Shown: piece by piece, positions 40,301 through 49,055 of the stretch
Layout: each line of letters starts with the position of its first letter
Numbering within the stretch: the stretch's first letter is position 1
Assembly: GCF_014217805.1 (NCBI RefSeq)
Contig: NZ_CP055156.1
Span: 496,001 to 560,000, forward strand
Direction: 5' to 3'
Length of the DNA: 64,000 nt
Source: Adhaeribacter swui
GTDB taxonomy: Bacteria; Bacteroidota; Bacteroidia; Cytophagales; Hymenobacteraceae
Position numbers and translations under genes: made by a program
The notes under the pieces: model-generated
The model's database searches: none
What the model was told of the DNA's origin: nothing
Seen by the model: the letters and a program-made list of their open reading frames with translations, nothing else

Positions 40301-41204
40301 TATTTACATTTTCCCGATGCAGAATAATCGACTTTGCTCCAGAATCCAGAATGGTGTCAATATCTTCTTCGGTTAAAGTGGAATCACGCTCTAATAAAAC
40401 TTCATTCCGGTCAATAGAAACAACTTCACCAGTATCTTCATCCACGAAATCTTCTGTCCAGGTACGTAATACCCTTGCGGCTAACTTACGTCCTACAGCT
40501 TTCTTCATGGTCTTTTTATCAGCAGGTACTTCTTCCGATAGCCCGAATAAATCCAAAATATCTTTATCTGTACCGTATCCAATAGCCCGGAGTAGAGTAG
40601 TTACTGGAAATTTCTTTTTCCGATCTATATAGGCATACATCACGTTGTTTACGTCAGTAGCAAATTCAATCCAGGAACCTTTAAAAGGAATAATCCGGGC
40701 TGAATATAGTTTTGTTCCGTTAGTATGTTTACTTTGAGCAAAGAATACTCCCGGCGAGCGATGTAGCTGAGAAACAATAACCCGTTCTGCTCCGTTGATA
40801 ACAAAAGATCCTTTTTCCGTCATATAAGGAATATTTCCTAAGAAAACTTCCTGTTCGATAGTTTCGAAATCTTCATTATCTTCGTCATTACAAATCAGAC
40901 GAAGCTTTGCCTTTAAAGGCACAGAATATGTTAAACCCCGATCAATACATTCATCAACAGAATATTTAGGTGGGTCAACATGATAATCAATAAATTCAAG
41001 AACAAAATTTTCCCGAGAGTCAGAAATTGGAAAGTTCTCAGCAAATACCTTAAACAGTCCTTCATCTGTCCGGTTTTCAGCGGGTGTTTCTAATTGAAAA
41101 AAGTCGCGAAAAGATTGTAGCTGAACATCAAGAAAATCTGGGTAGTCAATTACGGGTGTAATCGAAGCGAAGTTAATGCGCTCACTTATTTTATGTTTAG
41201 CCAA
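37332..41204 (-). CDS. rpoB: RNA polymerase beta subunit
   Basis: RpoB forms half of the polymerase cleft and the rifampicin pocket. The 1290-residue protein has the rifampicin-region segments [38 protein letters not shown] and [10 protein letters not shown], all with wild-type-like residues. The C-terminal [33 protein letters not shown] and [13 protein letters not shown] are also intact. It begins 152 bases after rplL, behind an attenuator-like hairpin. Confidence 0.98.
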   Translation of the reverse strand: MAKHKISERINFASITPVIDYPDFLDVQLQSFRDFFQLETPAENRTDEGLFKVFAENFPISDSRENFVLEFIDYHVDPPKYSVDECIDRGLTYSVPLKAKLRLICNDEDNEDFETIEQEVFLGNIPYMTEKGSFVINGAERVIVSQLHRSPGVFFAQSKHTNGTKLYSARIIPFKGSWIEFATDVNNVMYAYIDRKKKFPVTTLLRAIGYGTDKDILDLFGLSEEVPADKKTMKKAVGRKLAARVLRTWTEDFVDEDTGEVVSIDRNEVLLERDSTLTEEDIDTILDSGAKSIILHRENVNIADYTIIYNTLQKDNSNSEQEAVEQIYRQLRNTEAPDVETARDIIQKLFFSDKRYDLGDVGRYRINKKLGLDNNWDAKVLTNEDIVLIVKYLIGLINSKAVVDDIDHLSNRRVRTVGEQLYAQFGVGLARMARTIKERMNVRDNEEFKPVDLINARTLSSVINSFFGTNQLSQFMDQTNPLAEITHKRRVSALGPGGLSRERAGFEVRDVHYTHYGRLCTIETPEGPNIGLISSLCVHARVNNMGFIETPYRKVTEGKVEVEKGVVYLTAEEEDTHHIAQANAVIDEGGNFLSDRVKGRFEGDFPVTEPSTYTYMDVAPNQIVSVAASLIPFLEHDDANRALMGSNMQRQAVPLLKPQAPIVGTGLEGRAAIDSRALIVAEGPGVVEFVDATKVVVKYDLSEDDKLVSFDAEYVTYDLIKFRRTNQDTCINLTPIVHRGDIVKKGQALCEGYATNDGELALGRNLQVAFMPWQGYNFEDAIVISEKVVRDDVFTSIHIEEFELEVRETKRGEEELTSEIPNVSEEAVRNLDENGIIRRGAEVKEGDILIGKITPKGETDPTPEEKLLRAIFGDKAGDVKDASLKAPPSLNGVVIETKLFSRPKKDKNLRAKSKKEVEDLKSHYNSELKAVKNIMIDKLSQLLDGQVTNGVKHKFGDEIMSKGVKFSRKNIAENLFPDKNPYKDESNYAVPEEVNLFKDLILENWTADERINNMVIELVKNYNKRRNNISARFKRERFTLEVGDELPAGIVQLAKVYIAKKRKLKVGDKMAGRHGNKGVVARIVREEDMPFLEDGTPMDIVLNPLGVPSRMNIGQIYETVLGWAGLKLGKKYATPIFDGASEEQVSAELTEAGVPRYGRTYLYDGLTGDKFDQPVTVGVIYMLKLGHLVDDKMHARSIGPYSLITQQPLGGKAQFGGQRFGEMEVWALEAFGASHVLQEILTVKSDDVIGRAKAYEAIVKGDVLPKPNIPESFNVLIHELRGLALEITLD

Positions 41205-41297
41205 AACTTTGATATTTAAAGTTTACAAACTTATTTATATTTAGCCCAAGTACCTTTTAAATGCATATTAGAAAGTTTCTTGGGTACAAACAGGAAA

Positions 41298-41321
41298 AGA
41301 CCTGACTAAATTGCCAGGTCT
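41298..41321 (-). terminator. Attenuator-like hairpin between rplL and rpoB
   Basis: On the minus strand AGACCTG...CAGGTCT forms a 7-bp stem with a roughly 10-base loop and is followed directly by TTTTCC. The short T run suggests partial termination. Farther downstream CCCAAG (41284-41279) and CTTGGG (41252-41247) can also pair. Confidence 0.6.
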
Positions 41322-41356
41322 ACTTATTGGTAGAAGATTGTAAGGATTAAGTTTAT

Positions 41357-41740
41357 TTATTTAACCTCCACTTCAGCACCTGCTTCCTCTAAAGATTTTT
41401 TCAGAGATTCTGCTTCATCTTTAGCAACACCTTCTTTCAATGGTTTTGGAGCAGCATCAACTAATTCTTTAGCTTCTTTCAGGCCTAAACCAGTTAATTC
41501 TTTTACTAATTTCACTACTGCTAGTTTAGAAGCACCAGCACTCTTCAATATTACATCAAAAGCTGTTTTTTCTTCAGCTGCAGGAGCATCTGATCCACCA
41601 GCAGCACCGCCGGCTACCATCACAGGAGCTGCAGCTGCCGGCTCAATGCCGTATTCATCCTTTAGGATTGTAGCTAGTTCATTTACCTCTTTTACAGTTA
41701 AATTAACTAACTGCTCAGCGAATGCTTTTAAATCTGCCAT
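41357..41740 (-). CDS. rplL: 50S ribosomal protein L7/L12
   Basis: L7/L12 forms the flexible stalk that recruits translational GTPases. The 127-residue protein has the N-terminal dimerisation helix region, an Ala/Gly/Pro-rich hinge ([18 protein letters not shown], about residues 41-58), and the C-terminal domain [47 protein letters not shown] (about 59-105). It follows rplJ by 38 bases. Confidence 0.98.
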   Translation of the reverse strand: MADLKAFAEQLVNLTVKEVNELATILKDEYGIEPAAAAPVMVAGGAAGGSDAPAAEEKTAFDVILKSAGASKLAVVKLVKELTGLGLKEAKELVDAAPKPLKEGVAKDEAESLKKSLEEAGAEVEVK

Positions 41741-41778
41741 TTTTATTTAAAAATTAAAGTTATTATTTATTGTTTAAG

Positions 41779-42321
41779 TTATTCTTTTTCAGACAATGTT
41801 TTTAGGATACCAGCAAGTTTGTTACCACCACCCTGAAGTGCCGAAATAACATTTTTCGCAGGAGATTGTAATAGACCAATAATCTCGCCTATCAAATCTT
41901 GCTTCGACTTAATTGTGTTTAGTACTTCTAAGTTTTCAGCACCAACAAATACATCACTATCTATGTAAGCTCCTTTAAATGCTGGTTTAGGTTCTACACC
42001 TTTACCATAGGCTTCAGCTTTATAAAAAGCTTTTAAAAGCTTAGCAGGAGCACTTCCAGATTCTTTTGAAAACAAAACACCTGATTGTCCTTTTAAAGCC
42101 ACATCTAACGATGTAGTATCTGCGTTCAAAGTATCTAGCGCTTTGCGGATTAAAGTATTTTTATATACTTTATACTCCATGCCTCTATCATAGCATAATC
42201 TCCGGAAACGATTGATACTAGCTACGGTTAAACCAGCTGCATTTGTAATATAAAAAACTTGATGTGTAGCAAATTTATCCGCTAGTTCATCAACTATAGC
42301 TTGTTTTTCTTCCCTTGTCAT
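41779..42321 (-). CDS. rplJ: 50S ribosomal protein L10
   Basis: L10 anchors the L7/L12 stalk to 23S rRNA. The 180-residue protein begins MTREEKQAIVDELADKFA and has the VYKNTLIRKAL segment, the central fold, and a C-terminal helix ISALQGGGNKLAGILKTLSE that binds L7/L12 dimers. The gap to rplA is 4 bases, so a typical L10 leader has no intergenic space and could only sit inside rplA. Confidence 0.96.
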   Translation of the reverse strand: MTREEKQAIVDELADKFATHQVFYITNAAGLTVASINRFRRLCYDRGMEYKVYKNTLIRKALDTLNADTTSLDVALKGQSGVLFSKESGSAPAKLLKAFYKAEAYGKGVEPKPAFKGAYIDSDVFVGAENLEVLNTIKSKQDLIGEIIGLLQSPAKNVISALQGGGNKLAGILKTLSEKE

Positions 42322-42325
42322 TCTC

Positions 42326-43024
42326 TTATTTTCCTGAAGTTAAACTTGGATCTACTGGAACTGCTGGACTCATTGTGCTAGACAATGTAATACTTCTGAT
42401 ATAAGTTCCTTTTGCAGATGATGGTTTTAACCGATTTAATGTTGAAATTACTTCTGAAGCGTTCTCGGCTAGCTTTTCCGGAGAAAAAGAAACTTTACCA
42501 ATGCTCGTGTGAATAATGCCGGTTTTATCAACTTTAAAATCAATTTTACCTGCTTTTACTTCTTTTACAGCTTTGCCTACTTCAGGTGTTACAGTACCAG
42601 ATTTAGGATTAGGCATTAAATTACGTGGACCTAAAATACGTCCTAAACGACCTACTTTAGCCATAACAGAAGGCATTGTAATAATTACATCAACATCTGT
42701 CCAGCCTTTTTCAATCTTTTGAATATATTCATCTAATCCAACGTAGTCTGCTCCAGCATCCTTCGCTTCCTGCTCCTTATCTGGAGTGCAAAGTACAAGA
42801 ACCCGCACTGTTTTACCAGTTCCATGTGGTAATGTAGCTATACCACGAACCATTTGATCAGCTTTACGAGGATCTACTCCTAAACGCACGTCAATGTCTA
42901 CAGATGCATCAAACTTGGTGAAAGTAATTTCTTTCACTACTCCTGCTGCATCCAGTAAAGAATATTCTTTATTCAGGTCTACTTTCGCTAAAGCAGCTTT
43001 CCTGTTTTTAGTATTTTTTGCCAT
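42326..43024 (-). CDS. rplA: 50S ribosomal protein L1
   Basis: L1 forms the mobile stalk at the tRNA exit site and represses the rplKA unit in E. coli. The 232-residue protein contains [25 protein letters not shown], the central domain [20 protein letters not shown], the [21 protein letters not shown] signature and [17 protein letters not shown] at the C-terminus. It follows rplK after 13 bases. Confidence 0.98.
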   Translation of the reverse strand: MAKNTKNRKAALAKVDLNKEYSLLDAAGVVKEITFTKFDASVDIDVRLGVDPRKADQMVRGIATLPHGTGKTVRVLVLCTPDKEQEAKDAGADYVGLDEYIQKIEKGWTDVDVIITMPSVMAKVGRLGRILGPRNLMPNPKSGTVTPEVGKAVKEVKAGKIDFKVDKTGIIHTSIGKVSFSPEKLAENASEVISTLNRLKPSSAKGTYIRSITLSSTMSPAVPVDPSLTSGK

Positions 43025-43037
43025 TACTTTCTAACAC

Positions 43038-43481
43038 TTATTCGCTCCATGGAGCTTTTCCAGTAACTGTAATCCCCATACTGCGTGCAGTACCTGCTAC
43101 CAACTTCATTGCAGATTCAATTTTAAATGCGTTTAAGTCGGGCATTTTTGTTTCTGCAATTGCTCTAACCTGATCCCAGGTAACTGAACCAACCTTATTC
43201 CGGTTTGGTTCTTTTGAACCATTTTTAACTTTAGCAGCATCAAGCAGTAACACTGGAGCTGGAGGAGTTTTGATAACAAAGTCGAATGACTTGTCAGTGT
43301 AGATTGTAATCAGTACGGGACAGATTTGGCCGGCTTTATCTTGGGTTCTAGCATTAAATTGCTTACAGAACTCCATTATATTTAAGCCTTTAGAGCCAAG
43401 TGCAGGTCCAATCGGTGGCGATGGATTCGCGGCACCTCCCTTTACCTGTAATTTCAGGTAACCTTTTATTTCTTTTGCCAT
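43038..43481 (-). CDS. rplK: 50S ribosomal protein L11
   Basis: L11 is in the GTPase-associated centre and needed for RelA activation and thiostrepton action. The 147-residue protein begins [43 protein letters not shown], which includes the proline-rich thiostrepton loop, and has the C-terminal RNA-binding domain ending MGITVTGK. The 93-base spacer to nusG contains a TTTGGT/ACCAAA inverted repeat. Confidence 0.98.
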   Translation of the reverse strand: MAKEIKGYLKLQVKGGAANPSPPIGPALGSKGLNIMEFCKQFNARTQDKAGQICPVLITIYTDKSFDFVIKTPPAPVLLLDAAKVKNGSKEPNRNKVGSVTWDQVRAIAETKMPDLNAFKIESAMKLVAGTARSMGITVTGKAPWSE

Positions 43482-43574
43482 TTTTTAAAACTTCAGCTAA
43501 TTGCTTAAGTAAAATTATTTATTTAGCTCCTTATTTTTAAAATTTGGTACTAAGAGCTGTTAACACCAAACCTT

Positions 43575-44132
43575 TTAAGATTCTTTCTCTACTTGCATGT
43601 AGTTTAACTCAACCGGGGTATTTCTACCAAAAATCTTTACCATTACGTTGAGTTTCTTTCTTTCTTCAAACACCTCTTCTACAGTTCCGGCAAATCCATT
43701 AAATGGTCCATCCATCACCTTCACTGTTTCTCCAACTATAAATGGAGATTCTAAAGTTTCTTCTGTTTCATCCGTTTCATCAACCTTGCCCAGAATACGA
43801 TTTACTTCAGACAAACGTAAGGGAACCGGCTTTTTCATTGCAGAACCTTCATTAGCTCCCAAAAATCCAATCACACCTGGAGTACTAATGATGATGTGCT
43901 CTGCTTCACCGTGGGATAGATCAGCATGAATTAAAATGTAGCCTGGAAAAAAATTACGCTCTCTAACTCTTTTTTTTCCATTCCGCATTTCGTAGACTTT
44001 TTCTGCCGGAATTAGAACTTGCGGTACGTAGTCTGTAAGCTCTTGCCGGGCAATTTCGGTTTCAAGATAGGATTTAGCCTTTTTTTCTTGACCACTTACC
44101 GCACGAACTACATACCATTTTAAATCTGCCAT
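43575..44132 (-). CDS. nusG: Transcription elongation factor NusG
   Basis: NusG couples RNA polymerase to Rho or to the ribosome. The 185-residue protein has the NGN domain beginning ADLKWYVVRAVSGQEKKAKSYLE, with RKRVRERNFFPGYILIHA, and the C-terminal KOW domain FIVGETVKVMDGPFNGFAGTVEEV (about residues 130-153). No extra insertion is visible. It lies 11 bases after secE. Confidence 0.97.
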   Translation of the reverse strand: MADLKWYVVRAVSGQEKKAKSYLETEIARQELTDYVPQVLIPAEKVYEMRNGKKRVRERNFFPGYILIHADLSHGEAEHIIISTPGVIGFLGANEGSAMKKPVPLRLSEVNRILGKVDETDETEETLESPFIVGETVKVMDGPFNGFAGTVEEVFEERKKLNVMVKIFGRNTPVELNYMQVEKES

Positions 44133-44143
44133 GAACTTCTAGA

Positions 44144-44335
44144 TTAAAATTGGTTATAAAACCACGATAAAGTAGAATCGTACACAAAATCCATGAGGCC
44201 TACAACAATCGCAAACACAATTGAGCCTACCAACACTAATACCGAGCTATTTTGCAACTCCGCATATTTTGGCCATGAAACACGGTGTCTCATTTCCTCA
44301 ACTGTATCACTGATATATTTCTTAACCTTTTCCAT
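44144..44335 (-). CDS. secE: Protein translocase subunit SecE
   Basis: SecE clamps SecY in the translocon. The 63-residue protein is the short single-span form: an amphipathic N-terminal helix with EEMRHRVSWPKYAELQNSS, then one membrane segment VLVLVGSIVFAIVVGLMDFVYDSTL (about residues 32-56). It sits 27 bases after tRNA-Trp and 11 before nusG. Confidence 0.95.
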   Translation of the reverse strand: MEKVKKYISDTVEEMRHRVSWPKYAELQNSSVLVLVGSIVFAIVVGLMDFVYDSTLSWFYNQF

Positions 44336-44362
44336 CTACTACGAAATTGCCAAAATTATTTG

Positions 44363-44435
44363 CACGGGTGGAGAGACTCGAACTCCCAGCCAATGGTTTT
44401 GGAGACCACTACTCTACCAATTGAGCTACACCCGT
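44363..44435 (-). tRNA. tRNA-Trp (CCA)
   Basis: The 73-nt gene has acceptor arms ACGGGTG/CACCCGT, a D arm TAGCTCAATTGGTAGA, the anticodon loop TCTCCAAAA with CCA, and a T arm GGGAGTTCGAGTCTCTC. The discriminator base is G, and CCA is not encoded. A run of six T immediately precedes its 5' end on the minus strand. It lies between tuf and secE. Confidence 0.95.
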
Positions 44436-44468
44436 AAAAAATGCACACCATTTTTGAAATGGAGTGCA
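44436..44468 (-). terminator. Hairpin with T run abutting tRNA-Trp
   Basis: On the minus strand TGCACTCCATTT, loop CAA and AAATGGTGTGCA form a 12-bp stem with one mismatch, followed directly by TTTTTT and then the first base of tRNA-Trp. It has every mark of an intrinsic terminator or attenuator inside the tuf-secE spacer. Confidence 0.75.
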
Positions 44469-44495
44469 AATTTAATTAATTTATATATATAAACA

Positions 44496-44528
44496 AATCC
44501 GCTCCCAGTTTTTATTTGAGAGCGGATT
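44496..44528 (-). terminator. Hairpin after tuf
   Basis: A 9-bp stem AATCCGCTC/GAGCGGATT, loop about 15 nt, starts 16 bases past the tuf stop. The following TTTGTTTATATATA is only moderately T-rich, so termination is probably partial. Confidence 0.6.
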
Positions 44529-44543
44529 AAATTTATTTAAAAA

Positions 44544-45731
44544 TTAGTCTAAAATCTCAGTTACCTGACCAGCACCTACGGTACGACCACCTTCACGAAT
44601 CGCAAAACGTAAGCCTTTCTCCATTGCTACTTTGTTAATTAATTTAACAGTAATAGTAATGTTATCACCAGGCATAACCATTTCTACACCTTCTGGCAGA
44701 ACAATTTCACCAGTTACGTCAGTTGTACGCAGATAAAACTGTGGACGGTATTTGTTAAAGAATGGCGTATGACGACCACCTTCTTCTTTAGATAATACGT
44801 AAACTTCCGCTTTAAACTCAGCGTGCGGTTTAACAGAACCTGGCTTGCAAATAACCATACCTCGACGGATTTGGTCTTTGTCGATACCACGTAACAATAA
44901 ACCTACGTTATCACCAGCTTCACCTCTGTCTAGGATTTTGCGGAACATCTCTACCCCTGTTACTGTAGATTTTAAACCTTCAGCACCCATACCTAAGATA
45001 TCAACAGGTTCGCCAGAGTTGATTACACCACGCTCAATACGACCAGTAGCCACAGTACCACGACCTGTAATAGAGAACACGTCTTCTACTGGCATCAAGA
45101 ATGGAAGATCTGTTAAACGAGTAGGAATTGGAATAAAGTTATCTACTGCTTCCATTAATTGCTCGATAGTAGCAACCCACTTAGCATCTCCATTTAAACC
45201 ACCTAATGCAGAACCTTGGATTACCGGAATGTTATCACCATCGAAATCGTAGAATGATAATAATTCCCGAATTTCCATTTCTACCAGCTCTAATAATTCT
45301 GGGTCGTCTACCATGTCAACTTTGTTCATGAAAACAACTAGTTGAGGTACACCTACCTGACGAGCCAACAGGATGTGCTCACGAGTTTGCGGCATTGGAC
45401 CATCTGTAGCAGCCACTACCAGGATAGCGCCGTCCATCTGGGCAGCACCAGTAACCATGTTTTTCACATAGTCAGCGTGACCAGGGCAATCTACGTGTGC
45501 GTAGTGACGGTTAGCCGTAGCATATTCCACGTGAGAAGTGTTAATGGTAATACCACGTTCTTTTTCTTCGGGAGCGTTATCGATAGAGGAGAAATCTCTT
45601 TTCTCGGCAAGACCTTTGTTCGCTAAAACCTGAGTGATAGCGGCAGTCAGGGTTGTTTTACCGTGGTCAACGTGCCCGATGGTACCGATGTTAACGTGCG
45701 GCTTCGAGCGATCAAAATTTTCTTTTGCCAT
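44544..45731 (-). CDS. tuf: Elongation factor Tu
   Basis: EF-Tu delivers aminoacyl-tRNA to the ribosome. The 395-residue protein has G1 [10 protein letters not shown] (about 18-27), the switch [14 protein letters not shown]3 [12 protein letters not shown] and G4 [11 protein letters not shown]. Domain II has [13 protein letters not shown], and domain III ends [15 protein letters not shown]. It is the only tuf in the window, and none is in the str operon. It lies between tRNA-Thr and tRNA-Trp. Confidence 0.98.
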   Translation of the reverse strand: MAKENFDRSKPHVNIGTIGHVDHGKTTLTAAITQVLANKGLAEKRDFSSIDNAPEEKERGITINTSHVEYATANRHYAHVDCPGHADYVKNMVTGAAQMDGAILVVAATDGPMPQTREHILLARQVGVPQLVVFMNKVDMVDDPELLELVEMEIRELLSFYDFDGDNIPVIQGSALGGLNGDAKWVATIEQLMEAVDNFIPIPTRLTDLPFLMPVEDVFSITGRGTVATGRIERGVINSGEPVDILGMGAEGLKSTVTGVEMFRKILDRGEAGDNVGLLLRGIDKDQIRRGMVICKPGSVKPHAEFKAEVYVLSKEEGGRHTPFFNKYRPQFYLRTTDVTGEIVLPEGVEMVMPGDNITITVKLINKVAMEKGLRFAIREGGRTVGAGQVTEILD

Positions 45732-45784
45732 TGTATTTTTATTATTGAATTGTTAAATTTTTATTATTTCATTAATATACAAAA

Positions 45785-45816
45785 CCGCTTAACAAGCACA
45801 AAGCTTCGCTAAGCGG
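45785..45816 (-). other. Stem-loop between tRNA-Thr and tuf
   Basis: CCGCTTA and TAAGCGG form a 7-bp stem with an inner AAGC/GCTT pairing. The structure lies 13 bases after tRNA-Thr and about 54 before the tuf start, so it is in the tuf leader. It lacks a T run and may be a processing signal. Confidence 0.6.
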
Positions 45817-45828
45817 AAAATGCTATTG

Positions 45829-45900
45829 AGCCAACGATGGGAATTGAACCCACGACCCCTTCCTTACCAAGGAAGTACTCTACCCCTGAGCTACGTCGGC
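45829..45900 (-). tRNA. tRNA-Thr (GGT)
   Basis: The 72-nt gene has acceptor arms GCCGACG/CGTTGGC with a G-U pair, a D arm TAGCTCAGGGGTAGAG, the anticodon stem-loop CTTCC-TTGGTAA-GGAAG with anticodon GGT, and a T arm GTGGGTTCAATTCCCAT. It lies between tRNA-Gly and tuf. Confidence 0.95.
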
Positions 45901-45949
45901 AGCATTATAGAACTTTAAAATTCCACAAGTTCTATACTGTTGGTGTTTG

Positions 45950-46022
45950 AGCGGGAGACGAGGTTCGAACCCGCGACCTACAGCTTGGAAGGCTGTCGCT
46001 CTACCAACTGAGCTACTCCCGC
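45950..46022 (-). tRNA. tRNA-Gly (TCC)
   Basis: The 73-nt gene has acceptor arms GCGGGAG/CTCCCGC, a D arm TAGCTCAGTTGGTAGAG, the anticodon stem-loop ACAGC-CTTCCAA-GCTGT with anticodon TCC, and a T arm CGCGGGTTCGAACCTCG. It lies between tRNA-Tyr and tRNA-Thr. Confidence 0.95.
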
Positions 46023-46099
46023 TTATGTAACTTTCGAATGAGAGGTTTGCAAGATAAGCACAATTGCCATTACACAAACATTGTTCATTCTTTTAAATG

Positions 46100-46182
46100 T
46101 GGGGAGAGAAGGATTCGAACCTTCGAAGTATCACTACAACGGAGTTACAGTCCGTCCCATTTGGCCGCTCTGGAATCTCCCC
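46100..46182 (-). tRNA. tRNA-Tyr (GTA)
   Basis: The 83-nt class II tRNA has acceptor arms GGGGAGA/TCTCCCC, the anticodon stem-loop ACGGA-CTGTAAC-TCCGT with anticodon GTA, a long variable arm, and a T arm GAAGGTTCGAATCCTTC. It is first in the tRNA-tuf-rpo cluster. Confidence 0.95.
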
Positions 46183-46214
46183 GGCTTCATTAATTTAAAG
46201 AACCACCCTGATTT

Positions 46215-46229
46215 AACAGCGAGGCTGTT
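46215..46229 (-). other. Leader hairpin before tRNA-Tyr
   Basis: AACAGC-GAG-GCTGTT (plus-strand reading) forms a 6-bp stem within the short leader between the promoter and tRNA-Tyr. It may help 5' processing of the precursor. Confidence 0.5.
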
Positions 46230-46242
46230 TCGTAAGGAGTTG

Positions 46243-46273
46243 CAAAATTAGATGGTTTTTTTTCTTTGTCAAA
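46243..46273 (-). promoter_or_regulatory. Promoter of the tRNA-tuf-secE-rpo cluster
   Basis: On the minus strand TTTG (46273-46270) and TAATTTTG (46250-46243) are 19 bases apart, an excellent match to the Bacteroidota promoter. Transcription would begin about 55 bases before tRNA-Tyr. Confidence 0.85.
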
Positions 46274-46385
46274 CTTTTCTGCAAAAATGTTTTACAGTTT
46301 TTAATTTTATTTGGCAAGCTCAATTTTACACATTCGCAACCATCCACATTTACCATTGAATTTCAAGTAATTACTTAATTTTCGG

Positions 46386-48968
46386 CTAATCCGGAATGTT
46401 GGTGTAAATCCGAATCAGCTTTGGATCTTTTTCATTTTTTTTAATTTCTATCAACTTCTTTCGCTGTTCCTCAGAATCTGAAGCTATGCTTAGGGCTTGA
46501 AAAGCAGCTAACCTTATAAAATAAGTCTCGTGGTTGCGGGCCATATCTTCTAATTTTATTATCCCCTTGTTAAGATCTACCTGAGGGCCAAAGTTCATTA
46601 AAAAGCCGCCAAAATTTTGAGTAAAGAAGTATAAATTCTCACCTTTTACAATTTCAATATTTTTTAAAAACCAATCGAAGTAAGTTGGATTACCAAAACG
46701 AGCATAATAACCCGACAGTGCTCTTAATAATTCGCTACTTGTGCTATTATCAAATTGTTTTAATTTAGGTGCTACTTGCCCATTTTTGGTAGTAATTAAG
46801 CCTTCGATACCGGCTGCTATTACCGCATAAGATGAATCGGAAAGAGATTGTTCTAAAATTTCGAAAACTGCGGGGTTATTCAGCGAGGCAATGGCCGTAA
46901 CGGCATCTGCCCGCACAGCGCTTTTCTGGTCTTTTTTAGCTACTTGTTGCAATTCCTTAAATAAGATTTCAGACTCTGAACCGGTATATTTAGCCAGGGC
47001 ATTCAATGCTGCCGATCTTATCTGAAAAGTTTTATCTTTTAAAGCTGACCGGATCATGGCTAGTACAGCGGGCTCATTTACTTTTTCGGTTAATTTGGTT
47101 ATTGCTTCGTACTTCGGTAAATATTGATCAACATTATAAAACTGGTAAATTAATTCAGCCTCCGTTTTAGGATGATCTATTGTACCTAATAACTGCTGCT
47201 TGGCGTCGAATACCACCAGTTCAGGTTGAGACTTAACCGGAAATTGAAATTCTTGTTGTGCTTTGGTAATAACAATTTCATGCTCTTTCTTTTCTTTGCC
47301 ATTATAAATAGCAATTGTTACAGGCAGGCGATAAACAGGGGTATAAAGGGAGTCTTGTTGCTGCGTGACAGCCAGTTTTACTTGACCGTTTTGGTAGGTA
47401 TGCACCACTTTTAAGTCTGGGTGGCCAGGTTTTAAAAACCACTGATCAAAAAACCAGTTTAAATCTTCGCCGGTTACATCCTCAAAGGCCATGCGCAGCT
47501 CGGCTAACTCTACGGAGGTAAATTGGTTTGCTTTTAAGTAGTTGTGTAAAGCCGTAAAAAAAGCTTCATCACCTACATAATTCCGAAGCATGTGTAAAAC
47601 CCGGCCACCTTTGGCGTAAGAATGGCTGTCAAACATATCTTCTTTATCCTGATAATGATAACGGATTAAGGGTTCTTGTTTGGTTTCGGCTTCGGCTAAA
47701 TATTCATTAAGTTCCTTCAGGTTTAATGCATCGGCAGCGGCTTTTCCATTTTTGTGTTCCTCCCATAAATATTCGCTGTAATTGGCAAAAGATTCGTTTA
47801 AAGGCAAGTTAGCCCAGCTTTCCAGGGTTACTAAATCGCCAAACCATTGGTGAAACAGCTCATGTGCAATAATAAAATCCCAGTTTGTATCTAATAACTC
47901 TCGCCGGGAAAGTTGTAAGCTTTCCATAAAAACCGAAGCAGTAGTATTTTCCATTGCTCCAGAAACGTAATCGCGCACTACCACCGAAGCATATTTTTGC
48001 CACGGAAAATCCATTCCTAATTTTTTAGAAAAGAACTCCATCATTTCGGGAGTATGGCCAAAAACAGCTTTAGCCGTATTTTTAAATTTTGGCTCTACAT
48101 AGAAATCAACATTTAAATTACGCCACTTATCGCGCACCACCGCAAATTCTCCTACTGCCATCATGGCTAAATAAGGCGCATGGGGCTTATCCATTTTCCA
48201 GTAATCCGTTCGGGTACCATCGGGGTTCTTTACTGAGCTTACCAGTAAACCGTTAGACAGGGTCGTGTATTGCGGATCTACGGTTATGTAAAATTCCTGC
48301 GTCATGCGCTCATTCGGCGAATCTATCGTGGGTAACCAGGCTGAATTAGCTTCTGTTTCACCCTGGGTCCATATCTGCTTAGGTTTGTTAGGTTCTTTGC
48401 CTAACGGATTTATAAAATACAAACCTTTATCGGATGTAATAGCCACACTGCCTTTTACTTGCAGGTTATTGGGGTTGGCAATGTAATTAATTAGTAATTT
48501 ATATTCCTGATTACGGGTGTAGGTTTTGTCGAGTTTTACGGTAAGTTTCAGGTTATCATAAGTATATTGCAAATCTTTAGTAGCCGTGCCACTTACTAGT
48601 TTAACACGCTGAATCGTGAAACCTTTCGCATCCAAAACAGCGGTATTCTGCGGATAAAAATACGGCTTTAAAGTAAGCACCGCTTCTCCGATGGCCTGTT
48701 GCTTGTTCCAATCAAAACGAATTTTAAGACGCGTATGAATTAAATCAGAAAGCAGGGTTCTTGCCGGTTGATAAGGCCCTTTTTTAGATACCCACTCCGG
48801 GATACTATCCTGCTGCAAAGTTATGGTATCACGTAGCGGTACCGGAGCCACCGAGGAGACGGCAGTATTGTTATTGGTTACCGGAATATTTGCTAGATTG
48901 GTTTTACAACCAAACCCACCCAACACAGCCAGTATGATACTAAGGCCACCCCAAAACTTATCACGCAT
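46386..48968 (-). CDS. M1 family metallopeptidase, predicted lipoprotein
   Basis: The 860-residue protein begins with a lipoprotein signal (hydrophobic residues 8-20, LGGFGC with lipid Cys21). It has the M1 exopeptidase motif GAMEN (337-341) and the zinc site HELFH (His369, Glu370, His373) with Glu392 in NESFA, the full HExxH-X18-E pattern. The C-terminal part (about 610-860) shows HEAT-like alpha repeats such as AVLAMIRSALKDKTFQIRSAALNALA. It probably trims peptides from amino ends outside the inner membrane. It stands alone, on the opposite strand to the biotin carrier gene. Confidence 0.93.
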   Translation of the reverse strand: MRDKFWGGLSIILAVLGGFGCKTNLANIPVTNNNTAVSSVAPVPLRDTITLQQDSIPEWVSKKGPYQPARTLLSDLIHTRLKIRFDWNKQQAIGEAVLTLKPYFYPQNTAVLDAKGFTIQRVKLVSGTATKDLQYTYDNLKLTVKLDKTYTRNQEYKLLINYIANPNNLQVKGSVAITSDKGLYFINPLGKEPNKPKQIWTQGETEANSAWLPTIDSPNERMTQEFYITVDPQYTTLSNGLLVSSVKNPDGTRTDYWKMDKPHAPYLAMMAVGEFAVVRDKWRNLNVDFYVEPKFKNTAKAVFGHTPEMMEFFSKKLGMDFPWQKYASVVVRDYVSGAMENTTASVFMESLQLSRRELLDTNWDFIIAHELFHQWFGDLVTLESWANLPLNESFANYSEYLWEEHKNGKAAADALNLKELNEYLAEAETKQEPLIRYHYQDKEDMFDSHSYAKGGRVLHMLRNYVGDEAFFTALHNYLKANQFTSVELAELRMAFEDVTGEDLNWFFDQWFLKPGHPDLKVVHTYQNGQVKLAVTQQQDSLYTPVYRLPVTIAIYNGKEKKEHEIVITKAQQEFQFPVKSQPELVVFDAKQQLLGTIDHPKTEAELIYQFYNVDQYLPKYEAITKLTEKVNEPAVLAMIRSALKDKTFQIRSAALNALAKYTGSESEILFKELQQVAKKDQKSAVRADAVTAIASLNNPAVFEILEQSLSDSSYAVIAAGIEGLITTKNGQVAPKLKQFDNSTSSELLRALSGYYARFGNPTYFDWFLKNIEIVKGENLYFFTQNFGGFLMNFGPQVDLNKGIIKLEDMARNHETYFIRLAAFQALSIASDSEEQRKKLIEIKKNEKDPKLIRIYTNIPD

Positions 48969-49024
48969 TTCCTTAATTGTTTTAAATTTGCCGGCAATTT
49001 CTACATTTACTTCCGGATTTCAAT

Positions 49025-49032
49025 TATATTTG
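49025..49032 (+). promoter_or_regulatory. Candidate -7 box for the biotin carrier gene
   Basis: TATATTTG fits TAnnTTTG and lies 23 bases before the start codon. No convincing -33 box is seen at the right distance. Confidence 0.45.
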
Positions 49033-49055
49033 GGGCCCAAAAGAATATCATTATT

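Noticed and set aside
42322-42325. L10-type autoregulatory leader before rplJ
   Set aside because: Only 4 bases separate rplA and rplJ, leaving no room for the usual structured leader outside rplA.
45880-46077. Minus-strand open frame of 65 codons
   Set aside because: It runs straight through tRNA-Thr and tRNA-Gly, whose cloverleaf features are clear, so the frame is accidental.
44363-46182. tRNA genes as integration sites for a mobile element
   Set aside because: No integrase gene, duplicated tRNA 3' fragments or foreign gene block is seen around the four tRNA genes.
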